Under the pieces are notes generated by a model. It was not told the DNA's origin. It saw only the letters and a list, made by a program, of their open reading frames with translations, and did not search any database. Positions 1 to 8,156 of a stretch of DNA of 64,000 bases are shown here, in pieces; the first letter of the stretch is position 1; every line of letters starts with the position of its first letter. The translations under genes and the position numbers were made by a program. The DNA lies in contig CAVRBW010000011.1 in the NCBI GenBank assembly GCA_963719325.1, forward strand, positions 62,001-126,000, in the 5' to 3' direction. The DNA is from DATBLE01 sp963719325. Its GTDB lineage: Bacteria; Actinomycetota; Thermoleophilia; Gaiellales; Gaiellaceae.

Positions 1-116
1 GGAACCGCGATGTAACGCTCGCCTCCCAGCTCGACGGGAGCGACCGCAACCTCGACAGCCTCGCGGTGCTCCTCCCCCGACCTGACGCGGACGTTGCGCA
101 GGTCGAACATCGTCAT
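1..116 (-). CDS. DUF177 (YceD-like) protein, N-terminal part only
   Basis: The start of a minus-strand gene that runs off the left edge. About 38 residues are visible, beginning MTMFDLRNVRVRSGEE and including ELGGERYIAV. This resembles the N terminus of DUF177/YceD proteins, which commonly precede rpmF. In mycobacteria the DUF177 gene lies beside the sepIVA gene, and a SepIVA-like gene lies here at 2974, with three other genes in between. A second ATG two codons downstream is an equally good start. The identity rests on the short N terminus plus synteny, so it is moderate. Confidence 0.5.
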   Translation of the reverse strand, partial: MTMFDLRNVRVRSGEEHREAVEVAVAPVELGGERYIAV

Positions 117-170
117 GGGCTCAGCGTACCGCTCGGTACCCGTCGAAAGCCGTCGCGCAAGCGCGGCGGC

Positions 171-1124
171 CTAGCGGCCGCGTGCGACGGCGACCGCCGG
201 CCGCGCCTCGACCGCCGGCTCGGGAGCGCGCTTCTTCGGCGTCCGCATGATCAGGGCGACCGCGGACAGGATGATCCCGCCGCCCACGAGCGTCCGCCAG
301 GTGATCGGCTCACCCAGCAGCATCGTCCCGAGCAGGACGGCGATCACCGGGTTCACGTAGGCGTAGGTCCCGACGAGCGAGGTCGGGGCAGCCCGGAGCA
401 GCCAGATGTAGGCGGTGAAGCCGAGCAACGACCCGGCTGTCACCAGATAGGCGAGGCCGAGCCAGGACTCGAGCGAGATCGCCTCCGGATGGACTCGACC
501 GAGCTCGCCGCCGGCGGCGCCGATCACCGTCAGCATCAGGCCCCCCGCGAGCATCTCCATCGCCGCCCCGACGAGCGGACGCCTCGGCAAGGGGGCGTTG
601 CGCGAGTAGAGCGAGCTGATTGCCCAGGCGAGCGACGCGGCAACCAGGACGAACGCTTCACGGCTGCCGGCACCTTCCGCGCCGCCGGGTGCGACGAGCA
701 GGCCGACGCCGCCGAAGCCGACGACGAGCCCGATCACGATCCCGCGCGCCAGCCGTTGCGCACAGAAGATGCGATCGAGCACGGCCATCCAGAGCGGAAC
801 GGACGCGATGATGAGTGAGGTCAGACCGGTATCGAGCTTCTGCTCGGCCCAGCCGACGGACGCGTTGCCGAAGGCGAGCATCGGGCCCGCGATCACGAAG
901 GCGGAGAGCCAGTGGCGTGGCGTCGGCCGATCGTCGCGATCGCCGTGCCGGATCGCCCACGCGTACAGGAGCCCGCCGGCCACGAGGAACCGGGCGGCAG
1001 CCATCAGAAACGGCGGGATCGTCCGCACCGCCAGGTCGATCCCCAGGTACGTCGAGCCCCAGACGACGTAGACGATCGCCAGCGCAGCCCAGATTCGGGC
1101 GCGCGACGCTCCGGGGCCCGTCAC
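171..1124 (-). CDS. EamA/DMT-family drug or metabolite exporter
   Basis: A roughly 317-residue inner-membrane protein with about ten hydrophobic segments in two homologous halves, typical of EamA-family (10-TMS DMT) transporters. The motif VVWGSTYLGID in the first helix and LLGEPITWRTLVGGG near the end are family hallmarks. The substrate cannot be told; relatives export amino acids or other metabolites. The open frame extends to 1223, but a small gene ends at 1132, so the GTG at 1122-1124 just before the first helix is preferred. A LysR regulator is divergently transcribed at 1317 and may control it. The C-terminal tail is rich in Ala, Pro and Arg. Confidence 0.85.
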   Translation of the reverse strand: MTGPGASRARIWAALAIVYVVWGSTYLGIDLAVRTIPPFLMAAARFLVAGGLLYAWAIRHGDRDDRPTPRHWLSAFVIAGPMLAFGNASVGWAEQKLDTGLTSLIIASVPLWMAVLDRIFCAQRLARGIVIGLVVGFGGVGLLVAPGGAEGAGSREAFVLVAASLAWAISSLYSRNAPLPRRPLVGAAMEMLAGGLMLTVIGAAGGELGRVHPEAISLESWLGLAYLVTAGSLLGFTAYIWLLRAAPTSLVGTYAYVNPVIAVLLGTMLLGEPITWRTLVGGGIILSAVALIMRTPKKRAPEPAVEARPAVAVARGR

Positions 1125-1131
1125 CCGGCTG

Positions 1132-1257
1132 CTACCGCAAGCGGTGGCCGGGCCACCAGCCTCGCCGGTCGCGGTCGTCGTAGTCACGAGAATCCGGTCC
1201 CATGACCGAGACAACGCCGGCAAGGAGCAAAAGCGTGAGGACGACGATCATCTCCAT
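1132..1257 (-). CDS. Small single-pass membrane protein
   Basis: A 41-residue reading frame starting at ATG 1255-1257. It has a hydrophobic helix (residues 3-18, MIVVLTLLLLAGVVSV) followed by a charged, Asp/Arg-rich cytoplasmic tail (GPDSRDYDDRDRRGWW). The tail style resembles small membrane proteins seen in actinobacteria. It ends 7 bases before the proposed start of the EamA transporter and probably shares its transcript. No function is assigned. Support is the protein-like composition, the fit into the divergent gap and the alternative start it imposes on the transporter. Confidence 0.5.
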   Translation of the reverse strand: MEMIVVLTLLLLAGVVSVMGPDSRDYDDRDRRGWWPGHRLR

Positions 1258-1316
1258 GCCTGCAGAGTGCCCACGCACTTCAATAAGCACCAGTCGTGTA
1301 ATGTGTCGATTCGATT

Positions 1317-2255
1317 ATGGATCCTGATCGCTGGTTGGGGCTGGAGCTGCGCCATCTGATCGCGCTGAAGGCAATTGCGGAGGAGGGCACGTTCGGGCGA
1401 GCCGCAGCGAGCCTCGGTTACACCCAGTCGGCAGTAAGCCAGCAGATCGCGATGCTCGAGCGCATCGTCGGGCAGCGGCTGATCGACCGCCCCGGCGGTC
1501 CGCGTCCGGTCTCCCTCACCGAGGCCGGCGAAGTGCTCCTGCGCCACGCGGACGCGATCGACGCTCGCCTCCAGGCCGCCCAGGCCGACCTGGCTGCGCT
1601 CGATGCAGGCGACGCGGGCGCGCTCAACGTCGGCACCTACCAGAGCGTCGGTGCCAGGCTCCTCCCGACGCTGCTGCGAGAGTTCGGCGCCGCCTGGCCG
1701 AAGGTCGACGTATCGCTGCGCGAGTCGGCGGACGACGGGGAGCTCGCGCGCCTGGTCGAGCGTGGCGAGCTCGACCTCAGCTTCGTCGTCCTGCCGCTGG
1801 AGCCCGGCCCGTACGAGACGGTCGAGCTGATGCGGGATCCGTACGTCCTGCTCGTCCCTGCCGGCTCGCCGCTTGCGTCGAAAGACCGAGCTCCTCGCCT
1901 GCGGGAGCTCGTCGAGCACCCCTTGATCGGGTTCCGAACCTGCCGGACGACGTACCACGTCGAGGATCGGCTCCGCCAGACCGGCCACGATCCCCAAATC
2001 GTCTTCCGGTCGGACGACAACGGCACGGTGCAGGGGCTCGTTGCGGCCGGAGTCGGGATCGCCATCGTGCCGCGGCTGACGGTCGACGAGACGGACAAGG
2101 CGATCGAGGTCGTCGATCTCGGCGACCGGCTTCCCCCGCGTCTGATCGGGATCGCCTGGCACCGCGACCGCCGGCAAACCCGGGCGGCCGAGGCGTTCGT
2201 CGCGCTCGCCCGGCACCTCAGCGACGGGCTGGATCTGGCCGCCGCCGCCGCGTAG
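1317..2255 (+). CDS. LysR-family transcriptional regulator
   Basis: A 312-residue protein with an N-terminal winged helix-turn-helix (residues 8-65, including TFGRAAASLGYTQSAVSQQI) and a periplasmic-binding-protein-like effector domain from about residue 90 (GALNVGTYQSVGARLLP). Length is typical for LysR regulators. It is divergent from the small membrane protein and EamA transporter, the usual arrangement for a LysR regulator of an exporter. The 59-bp gap contains the palindrome TCGATTCGA just before the ATG. It ends directly against the converging phosphoesterase gene, with no spacer. The inducer is unknown. Confidence 0.92.
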   Translation: MDPDRWLGLELRHLIALKAIAEEGTFGRAAASLGYTQSAVSQQIAMLERIVGQRLIDRPGGPRPVSLTEAGEVLLRHADAIDARLQAAQADLAALDAGDAGALNVGTYQSVGARLLPTLLREFGAAWPKVDVSLRESADDGELARLVERGELDLSFVVLPLEPGPYETVELMRDPYVLLVPAGSPLASKDRAPRLRELVEHPLIGFRTCRTTYHVEDRLRQTGHDPQIVFRSDDNGTVQGLVAAGVGIAIVPRLTVDETDKAIEVVDLGDRLPPRLIGIAWHRDRRQTRAAEAFVALARHLSDGLDLAAAAA

Positions 2256-2957
2256 CTACGAGGAGCGCTGCGATTCGAAGAACCCGGCGGCCTCGGTCGC
2301 CGTCGGAACCGCCAGCAGGTTCTCGGGGATCCACCGGTCGGCCATCGGCCAGCCGCCCGCGCGGATGCGCTCGGCGGCCGCCTCGAGGTCGTAGGCGGTC
2401 CGTCGCAGCTCGGGCTCCCCGTCCTCGACGAGCGCCCAGTAGGCACCCGGCCGATCCTCGTAGGGCATGCCGACACTCCCCGCGTTGACGAGCCTCAATG
2501 TGCCGAGCTGCCGGTCGAACTGCGAGTGCGTGTGGCCGATCACGACCGTGGGCTGCTCGACCTCGCCGATCGTTTCCGCCGCGAGCTCGTCCGGCGTGAG
2601 CACGGTCACGAACGGCATGTCGTCGGACGGCGTCGCGTGGCAGTAGAGGACGTCGTCGACGACCGCCGTCGGCTCGAAGGACGCCAGGAAGTCGAGCTGT
2701 GAGCCGTCGAGCTGCTCCGCCGCCCAGCCCGTGAGCGGCCCGGACTCTCCCTCGACCATGTCGCGTTCGCAGTTGCCCCGGACGAACCGGGCATGATCGA
2801 GCGACCGGAGGAGGTCGATCGTCTCCGCGGGGAGCGCACCGGCGGCGACGTCGCCGCCGAACAGGAGCACGTCGGGCTGGATCTCCTCGAGCTCCGCGAG
2901 AACTGCCTCCAGAGCCGGGAGGTTTCCGTGAACGTCGTAGAGCGCGGCTACGATCAC
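2256..2957 (-). CDS. Calcineurin-like metallophosphoesterase
   Basis: A 233-residue cytoplasmic phosphoesterase of the YfcE/MJ0936-like group. All metal-binding motifs are visible in order: DVHGN (residues 8-12), GGDV, RGNCERD, the CHATPSD histidine and GHTHSQFD. These coordinate two divalent metals in the family. The substrate is unknown; relatives hydrolyse phosphodiesters or diadenosine polyphosphates. It sits 16 bases downstream of the SepIVA-like gene on the same strand and converges with the LysR gene. In related genomes the SepIVA-like and DUF177 genes are neighbours, so this gene belongs to an inserted block. Confidence 0.88.
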   Translation of the reverse strand: MIVAALYDVHGNLPALEAVLAELEEIQPDVLLFGGDVAAGALPAETIDLLRSLDHARFVRGNCERDMVEGESGPLTGWAAEQLDGSQLDFLASFEPTAVVDDVLYCHATPSDDMPFVTVLTPDELAAETIGEVEQPTVVIGHTHSQFDRQLGTLRLVNAGSVGMPYEDRPGAYWALVEDGEPELRRTAYDLEAAAERIRAGGWPMADRWIPENLLAVPTATEAAGFFESQRSS

Positions 2958-2973
2958 GCCGCCGCGCAGCTCG

Positions 2974-3468
2974 CTAGTACGGCTCGTCGCTGTTGCCGGA
3001 GACGCCCGCGACCACGGTCTCCTGCGAGCGCTCGTGCAGCCGCTCTCGGCCTCGCTTGACGGCCGTCAGGAACTTGTCGAGGTTGACCTCGAGCGTCGAC
3101 AGGATGCCGTCCGCCCAGTCCTCCATCTCCAGACGCGTCTCGCGGGCCTGCCGTCGCGCCTCGTCGATGATCTCCTGTGCCTGGCGCTCGGCAAGCTTGA
3201 CGATCTCGGTCTGCGACGCCTCGCGTGCTGCCTGCTCGCGCGCCTCGCCGAGGATCCGGTCGCACTCGCGCTTCGCCTCGGCCAGCATCTCCTGCCGCTC
3301 CTTGACGATCCAGCGAGCCTGCTTGATCTCCTCCGGAATCGTCGCGCGCATCTGGTCGAGGATGTCGTAGATCTCCTCGCGGTCGATGCGCACCTGGTCG
3401 GTCAGCGGCACCGCTTTCGCGTTGTGCACGAGGTCGTCGAGCTTGTCGATCAGAACGAGTACGTCCAT
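2974..3468 (-). CDS. SepIVA/DivIVA-like coiled-coil cell-division protein
   Basis: A 164-residue, almost entirely helical, charged protein (DQVRIDREEIYDILDQMR, then a long coiled coil rich in Glu, Arg and Ala to about residue 125). This is the composition of DivIVA-domain and SepIVA proteins, which act in septation and polar growth in actinobacteria. Its position next to coaD, with a DUF177 gene further along the same strand, matches the neighbourhood of mycobacterial SepIVA. The C terminus (VAGVSGNSDEPY) is polar. It lies 14 bases after coaD and is probably cotranscribed. Generic F0F1 subunit b-like annotations would be coiled-coil artefacts. Confidence 0.65.
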   Translation of the reverse strand: MDVLVLIDKLDDLVHNAKAVPLTDQVRIDREEIYDILDQMRATIPEEIKQARWIVKERQEMLAEAKRECDRILGEAREQAAREASQTEIVKLAERQAQEIIDEARRQARETRLEMEDWADGILSTLEVNLDKFLTAVKRGRERLHERSQETVVAGVSGNSDEPY

Positions 3469-3482
3469 ATCTGCCTCTCAGT

Positions 3483-3998
<516 letters not shown>

Positions 3999-4002
3999 AG
4001 CA

Positions 4003-4081
4003 CCCGCTCCGGCGCCGGCAAAGCCGGCACCTCCGCTCCTTCCCCGCTCCGGCGCCGGCAAAGCCGGTACCTCCGCTCCTG
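4003..4081. repeat. Two tandem 40-bp copies of a CCGGCAAAGCCGG hairpin repeat
   Basis: Two nearly identical 40-bp units lie between rsmD and coaD, each containing GGCGCCGGCAAAGCCGG, a short perfect hairpin with an AAA loop. They fill the gap and create a spurious N-terminal extension of the coaD frame. Similar GGCAAAGCCGCC cores occur inside scpA (52677-52814), suggesting a dispersed short-repeat family. Confidence 0.75.
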
Positions 4082-4124
4082 CCCGGCTCCGTGGAGCCTA
4101 CGCCGGTGGGAGCCTCTGTCAAGC

Positions 4125-4652
4125 CTAGGGCTCATGCTGGAACAGCGTAAGGCGTGCCGAGCCGTACGTGCGCGAGGTGCGGATCGCGAGCGCGTCGATC
4201 CGGGGCTCGTTCTTCGCGCCGGTCTCGTAGACGAGCAGTCCGTCTTCGGCCAGCATCCGGGCCAGGTACCCGCCGAGCCGGACGTGGTCGGCGAAGTCGT
4301 ACGGCGGGTCGCAGAGGATCAGGTCGTAGGTTCGGGGATCCGCGGCGAGCATCTGCAGGGCGTCTCTGCAGAGGACGGTCGCGCCCGGCAGGCCGAGCTT
4401 GTCGAGGTTCTGGTCGATCGCCCGGCAGGCGTCGCGGTCGGATTCGACGAAGACGGCAGTGGCCGCACCACGCGACAGCGCCTCGAGCCCCATCGCCCCC
4501 GAGCCGGCGAAGAGGTCGAGGACGGACGCTTCATCCACCGGTCCGATCAGGTTGAAGGCGGCTTCGCGCACGCGGTCACCTGTCGGCCGGGTCGAGAGCC
4601 CCTTGGGCGCGACGATGCGGTGGCCCTTTCGAGAGCCGGCGATGATCCTCAC
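4125..4652 (-). CDS. rsmD: 16S rRNA (guanine(966)-N(2))-methyltransferase RsmD
   Basis: Methylates G966 of 16S rRNA in the small ribosomal subunit using S-adenosylmethionine. A 175-residue Rossmann methyltransferase with the family N terminus MRIIAGSRKGHRI, the SAM loop VLDLFAGSGAMGLEALSRGA and the catalytic motif DPPYD. The GTG start at 4650-4652 overlaps the TGA of the upstream TetR gene by four bases, so the two may be translationally coupled. coaD follows downstream and recG lies upstream, as in many bacteria, here separated by an inserted TetR/hydrolase pair. Confidence 0.95.
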   Translation of the reverse strand: MRIIAGSRKGHRIVAPKGLSTRPTGDRVREAAFNLIGPVDEASVLDLFAGSGAMGLEALSRGAATAVFVESDRDACRAIDQNLDKLGLPGATVLCRDALQMLAADPRTYDLILCDPPYDFADHVRLGGYLARMLAEDGLLVYETGAKNEPRIDALAIRTSRTYGSARLTLFQHEP

Positions 4653-5224
4653 CGGCAGTGAATCGCGGCCACCATCGTCTCGGCCGCCTCGGCATTCGAG
4701 AGGCCGCTGCGCTGGACAAGCGACTGCCAGGTCCTGAAATCCAGTGCCAGGTCGAGGACGGCAGCGGCGCGCCCTCGACGAGGAAGCACCTCGGACAGTG
4801 CCTCCCGAATGGCCGCGAACGCCGACCTGCTACGAAGCGCGTGCATCTCGCGTGTGAGCGGATGTACTTCCGCGTCGCGGAGGACGGCGGCAAGCATGTC
4901 GCTCACGCGGTCGTAGAACTCGTAGAGGTCGGTCAAGCCTCGGCGCAGCCGCGCCTGAGGGTCGGCGATCGTGCGCCAGGCCTCGGCGTCGGGAGGTGGA
5001 TTCGCCTCGAAGACGTGACCCGAGCAGGCGATGAACAGAGCCCGCTCGTCGGGAAAATGACGGTACAGCGTGTGCCGCTGGACCCCGGCGGCGCGGGCGA
5101 CCTCGCTGAAGCTCGTCCGCGCCGGTCCGAGCGTGCCGTGGAGGTGAACCGCGGCCTCGACGATGCGGCGTCGCGTCTCGGCTTGCCGCTCGGCGCGCTG
5201 CTTGAGCTCGTACTTCCTCGCCAT
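4649..5224 (-). CDS. TetR-family transcriptional regulator
   Basis: A 191-residue repressor-like protein. Helix-turn-helix residues (TSFSEVARAAGVQRHTLYRHF) are at about 37-57; the rest is the helical ligand-binding and dimer domain. ATG 5222-5224 is chosen because the longer frame to 5365 crosses the divergent promoter. Two matching 14-bp palindromes (5239-5252 and 5271-5284) lie between it and the divergent beta-lactamase-fold gene, the usual layout for autoregulation plus control of the neighbour. Its stop codon overlaps the rsmD start (GTGA). The ligand is unknown. Confidence 0.92.
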   Translation of the reverse strand: MARKYELKQRAERQAETRRRIVEAAVHLHGTLGPARTSFSEVARAAGVQRHTLYRHFPDERALFIACSGHVFEANPPPDAEAWRTIADPQARLRRGLTDLYEFYDRVSDMLAAVLRDAEVHPLTREMHALRSRSAFAAIREALSEVLPRRGRAAAVLDLALDFRTWQSLVQRSGLSNAEAAETMVAAIHCR

Positions 5225-5238
5225 CCGACCAAATTGTT

Positions 5239-5284
5239 GCACACCGCTGTGCTCTGATGTATATATCGCTGCACATACTCGTGC
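5239..5284. promoter_or_regulatory. Putative pair of TetR operators
   Basis: Two 14-bp inverted repeats, GCACACCGCTGTGC (5239-5252) and GCACATACTCGTGC (5271-5284), share the pattern GCACA-N4-(T/C)GTGC and flank a TATATAT stretch that could be a -10 region. They lie between the divergent TetR and hydrolase genes. Binding is inferred from symmetry and position only. Confidence 0.5.
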
Positions 5285-5301
5285 AACCAAAGGAGGGCGC
5301 A

Positions 5302-6056
5302 GTGGAAACGCGGATCGACAACATCGTCGGCGGCATCTACCGGATCTCGACGATGACCGAGCCATACGGAATCACGTTCAACCAGTTCCTCATCGACGAC
5401 GAGGAGCCGACGCTCGTCCACACCGGCGAGTACGAGTGGTACGAGACGATCCGCGGAGCGATTCAGCGAGGTGCTCGACCCGGCAACGCTCGCCCACGTC
5501 GTGCTCCTCCACTGGGAAGGTGACGAGAACGGCGGGATGGATCGCTTCATGGCAGAGGCGCCCCGAACGGACCTCGTCGGCTCGGCGCTCTCGATCCAGC
5601 TGAACGCGAAGGGCTTCGGGTTCACGGATCGCGCTCGGGGCTTCACCGACGGCGAGCGGCTCGAGCTCGGCAGGCACACGCTGCGCTTCCTCGAGACGCC
5701 CCACGTCCACCACTGGGACTCGATGATGGTCGTCGAGGAGTCGACCTCGAGCCTGTTCCCGTCAGACCTGTACCTCCAGCCCGGCGACCAGCCGCCGGTC
5801 GTGACCGAGAACCTGTCGGACGCGATGCTCGAGGTGTACCGCGGTGTCGGCATCTTCGCCCACGAGAATCCCGTGCGCGCCGCCGTCGACCGCATCGAGG
5901 AGATCGAGCCGGCCTGGATCCACGCGATGCACGGCGGGACGCTGACCGGCGACGTCCTGCCCGCGTACAACCGGGCGCTGCGCGAGCACGAGTTCGCCTA
6001 CGCGGGCTGGCTCCTCGGCCGCGAGGTCGGCGCGCCGGCAACCAGCCGCAGCCTAG
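5302..6056 (+). pseudogene. Flavodiiron/ODP-type beta-lactamase-fold gene, frameshifted
   Basis: A metallo-beta-lactamase-fold protein of the ODP (flavodiiron-like) type. The GTG start at 5302 follows a strong AAAGGAGG site. The first frame reads METRIDNIVGGIYRIS and runs to about 5465. The continuation (VLDPATLAHVVLLHWEGDEN, then TPHVHHWDSMMVV and IHAMHGGTLTGDV) is in another frame, so one base is gained or lost near 5462-5470. The metal-motif region reads HWEGDE, where flavodiiron proteins have HxExDH. The second frame has no stop until 7990, antisense to recG; a TAG at 6054 in the third frame is the likely true end. This may be a sequencing error. It is divergent from the TetR gene. Confidence 0.7.
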
Positions 6057-8125
6057 GCGGCGGCTGCCCGATCGACATCGGCGAAGGCCCGCACGAGCTC
6101 GTCGTCGAGCGGGCCTTCGTAGTCGATCAGCTCGAGCGCGGCCGCGCGTGCCCGGTCGAGCAGCGGGCGGTCGACCCGCAGCTTCGTGAAGCGCAGATCG
6201 GAGAGGCCGGACTGACGGGTGCCGAGCAGCTGACCCTCGCCGCGCAGCTCCAGATCGACCTCGGCGAGCTCGAAGCCGTCGGTCGTCTCGACGAGCGCCT
6301 CCAGCCTGCGCGCGGCGGCGTCCGTCAGCTCCTCTTTCGGCCGCGAGACGAGCAGGCAGTAGGACTGCTCCGCGCCTCGACCGACTCGGCCCCGCAGCTG
6401 ATGGAGCTGCGCGAGCCCGAAGCGGTCGGCCTCCTGGACGATCATCACGGTCGAATTCGGGACGTCGACGCCGACCTCGATCACCGTCGTCGCCACGAGC
6501 ACGTCCAGCTCGCGCGCCTTGAACTGCGCCATCAGCGCGCGCCGGTCGGCCGGCTTCAGCTTGCCGTGCAGGCAGCCCACCCGGAACCCCCTGAGCTCGG
6601 CCCGGCACAGCCGCTCGGCCTCCTGCTCCGCCGCACGCGCTCTCGACGTCTCCGACTGCTCGATCAGGGGGCAGACGACGTACGCCTGACGGCCCTCGCG
6701 GAGCAGGCGCGTGAGCCGGCGGTAGGCCTCGGGCGCCCGCTCCTCCGGAATCCACCGCGTCACGATCGGCTTGCGCGAGGCTGGCGGCTTCTCGATCTCG
6801 CTCACCGCCAGGTCGCCATAGACGGTGAGCGCCAGCGTCCGCGGGATCGGCGTCGCGGTCATGTGCAGCACGTGCGGGCTCCGGTCTCGCGCCAGGGCGG
6901 TGCGCTGCTCGACGCCGAAGCGATGCTGCTCGTCGACGACGGCCACCGCGAGGCGGTCGAGCTCGACTCCCTCCTGGATCAGCGCGTGCGTCCCGACCAG
7001 GATCGCAGCATCGCGAGCCGCATCGCGTGCACGCTTCCCGGCCGAGCTGGTCAGCAGCCCGACGCGTACTCCGAGCGGCCCGCAGAGCTCGTCGAGCGTG
7101 AGGAAATGCTGCTCGGCGAGCGTCTCCGTCGGCGCCATCAGCGCTCCCTGGAACCCTTTCTCGACCGCGCGCAGCAGCGCGTAGAGCGCCACCACCGTCT
7201 TGCCGGAGCCGACATCGCCCTGCAGCAGGCGCTGCATCGGCACGTCGCCTGCGAGATCGCCGTCGAGCTGCTCGATCGCCTGCTCCTGGTAGGGGGTCAA
7301 CCGGAACGGCAGGACCTGCCGGTAGCGGGCGACGAGCTCTCCCGGAGTCCCGAGCGCGATCGCGACCTCGCTCTCACGCTCGCGGTTTCTCCGGGCGAGA
7401 CCGAGCTGGAGGAGGAGCAGCTCGTCGAACGCAAGCCGGCGCCGGCCCGTCTCCGCCTCCTGAAGCGTCGCAGGACGATGCAGCGCATGGAATGCATCGG
7501 CGCGATGCGGGAGCGTCTCCGCCTGCTTGAGGCTCGCCGGGAGCGGATCGGGCACGTTGCGCACCAGGCCGAGCCCCTTGTCGGCCAGCGCTCGGATCCG
7601 CGGCGGCGCGATCTCCTCGCCGGCCGGGTAGATGGGCGCCAGGTCGCTGGTCGCGGCTGCCCCGTTCAGGTCGTAGGAGCGCACGGCGAACTCGTTTCGC
7701 CGCAGCTGCCCGCGGAGGCGGATCCGCGTCCCGGGCCGGAGCTTCTCGGCAAGCCAGTCCTGGTTGAACCAGACCGCGGGGATCGAACCGCTCTCGTCGG
7801 CGACGGTCGCCTTCAACACCGTCAGCCGGCGGCGCGTCCGTCGCAGCGACACGCTCCGTACCTCTCCGACGATCACCGCCTCCTGCTCGCCGAACAGGTC
7901 GACGATGCGGCTCTCCCCGACGGCCCGCTGGTAGTCGCGCGGGCGGTGCTCGAGCAGGTCGCGCACCGTGCCGAGCCCGAGCTTGCGTAGACGGGCGGCG
8001 ATCTTCGGCCCCACCCCGGGGAGGGAATCGAGAGGCGCGTCGAGCCGCTCCGGCCGTGGCTCTCCGCGCAGGCGCGGCCAGACCTCGGGTCGGTCCACGC
8101 TGGCAAAGCCCGTCGGGCGCGTCAC
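6053..8125 (-). CDS. recG: ATP-dependent DNA helicase RecG
   Basis: Branch-migration helicase that reverses stalled forks and processes Holliday junctions. About 690 residues: N-terminal wedge/OB region (LDSLPGVGPKIAARLRKLGL at residues 26-45, an HhH-like element), then helicase motifs I (GDVGSGKT), II (DEQHRFG), III (TATPIPRTLAL) and VI (QLRGRVGRG). The GTG at 8123-8125 is chosen; the frame to 8350 lies over the histidine kinase gene. recG upstream of rsmD and coaD is conserved order, interrupted here by the TetR/hydrolase pair. Confidence 0.95.
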   Translation of the reverse strand: MTRPTGFASVDRPEVWPRLRGEPRPERLDAPLDSLPGVGPKIAARLRKLGLGTVRDLLEHRPRDYQRAVGESRIVDLFGEQEAVIVGEVRSVSLRRTRRRLTVLKATVADESGSIPAVWFNQDWLAEKLRPGTRIRLRGQLRRNEFAVRSYDLNGAAATSDLAPIYPAGEEIAPPRIRALADKGLGLVRNVPDPLPASLKQAETLPHRADAFHALHRPATLQEAETGRRRLAFDELLLLQLGLARRNRERESEVAIALGTPGELVARYRQVLPFRLTPYQEQAIEQLDGDLAGDVPMQRLLQGDVGSGKTVVALYALLRAVEKGFQGALMAPTETLAEQHFLTLDELCGPLGVRVGLLTSSAGKRARDAARDAAILVGTHALIQEGVELDRLAVAVVDEQHRFGVEQRTALARDRSPHVLHMTATPIPRTLALTVYGDLAVSEIEKPPASRKPIVTRWIPEERAPEAYRRLTRLLREGRQAYVVCPLIEQSETSRARAAEQEAERLCRAELRGFRVGCLHGKLKPADRRALMAQFKARELDVLVATTVIEVGVDVPNSTVMIVQEADRFGLAQLHQLRGRVGRGAEQSYCLLVSRPKEELTDAAARRLEALVETTDGFELAEVDLELRGEGQLLGTRQSGLSDLRFTKLRVDRPLLDRARAAALELIDYEGPLDDELVRAFADVDRAAAA

Positions 8126-8156
8126 TCGGTCCGAGTATAGGAGCCGGTCCGGCGGA

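Noticed and set aside
5471..7990. 839-codon open frame on the plus strand
   Set aside because: Only the first part (to about 6030) is the hydrolase; the rest is antisense to recG, whose helicase motifs are unmistakable.
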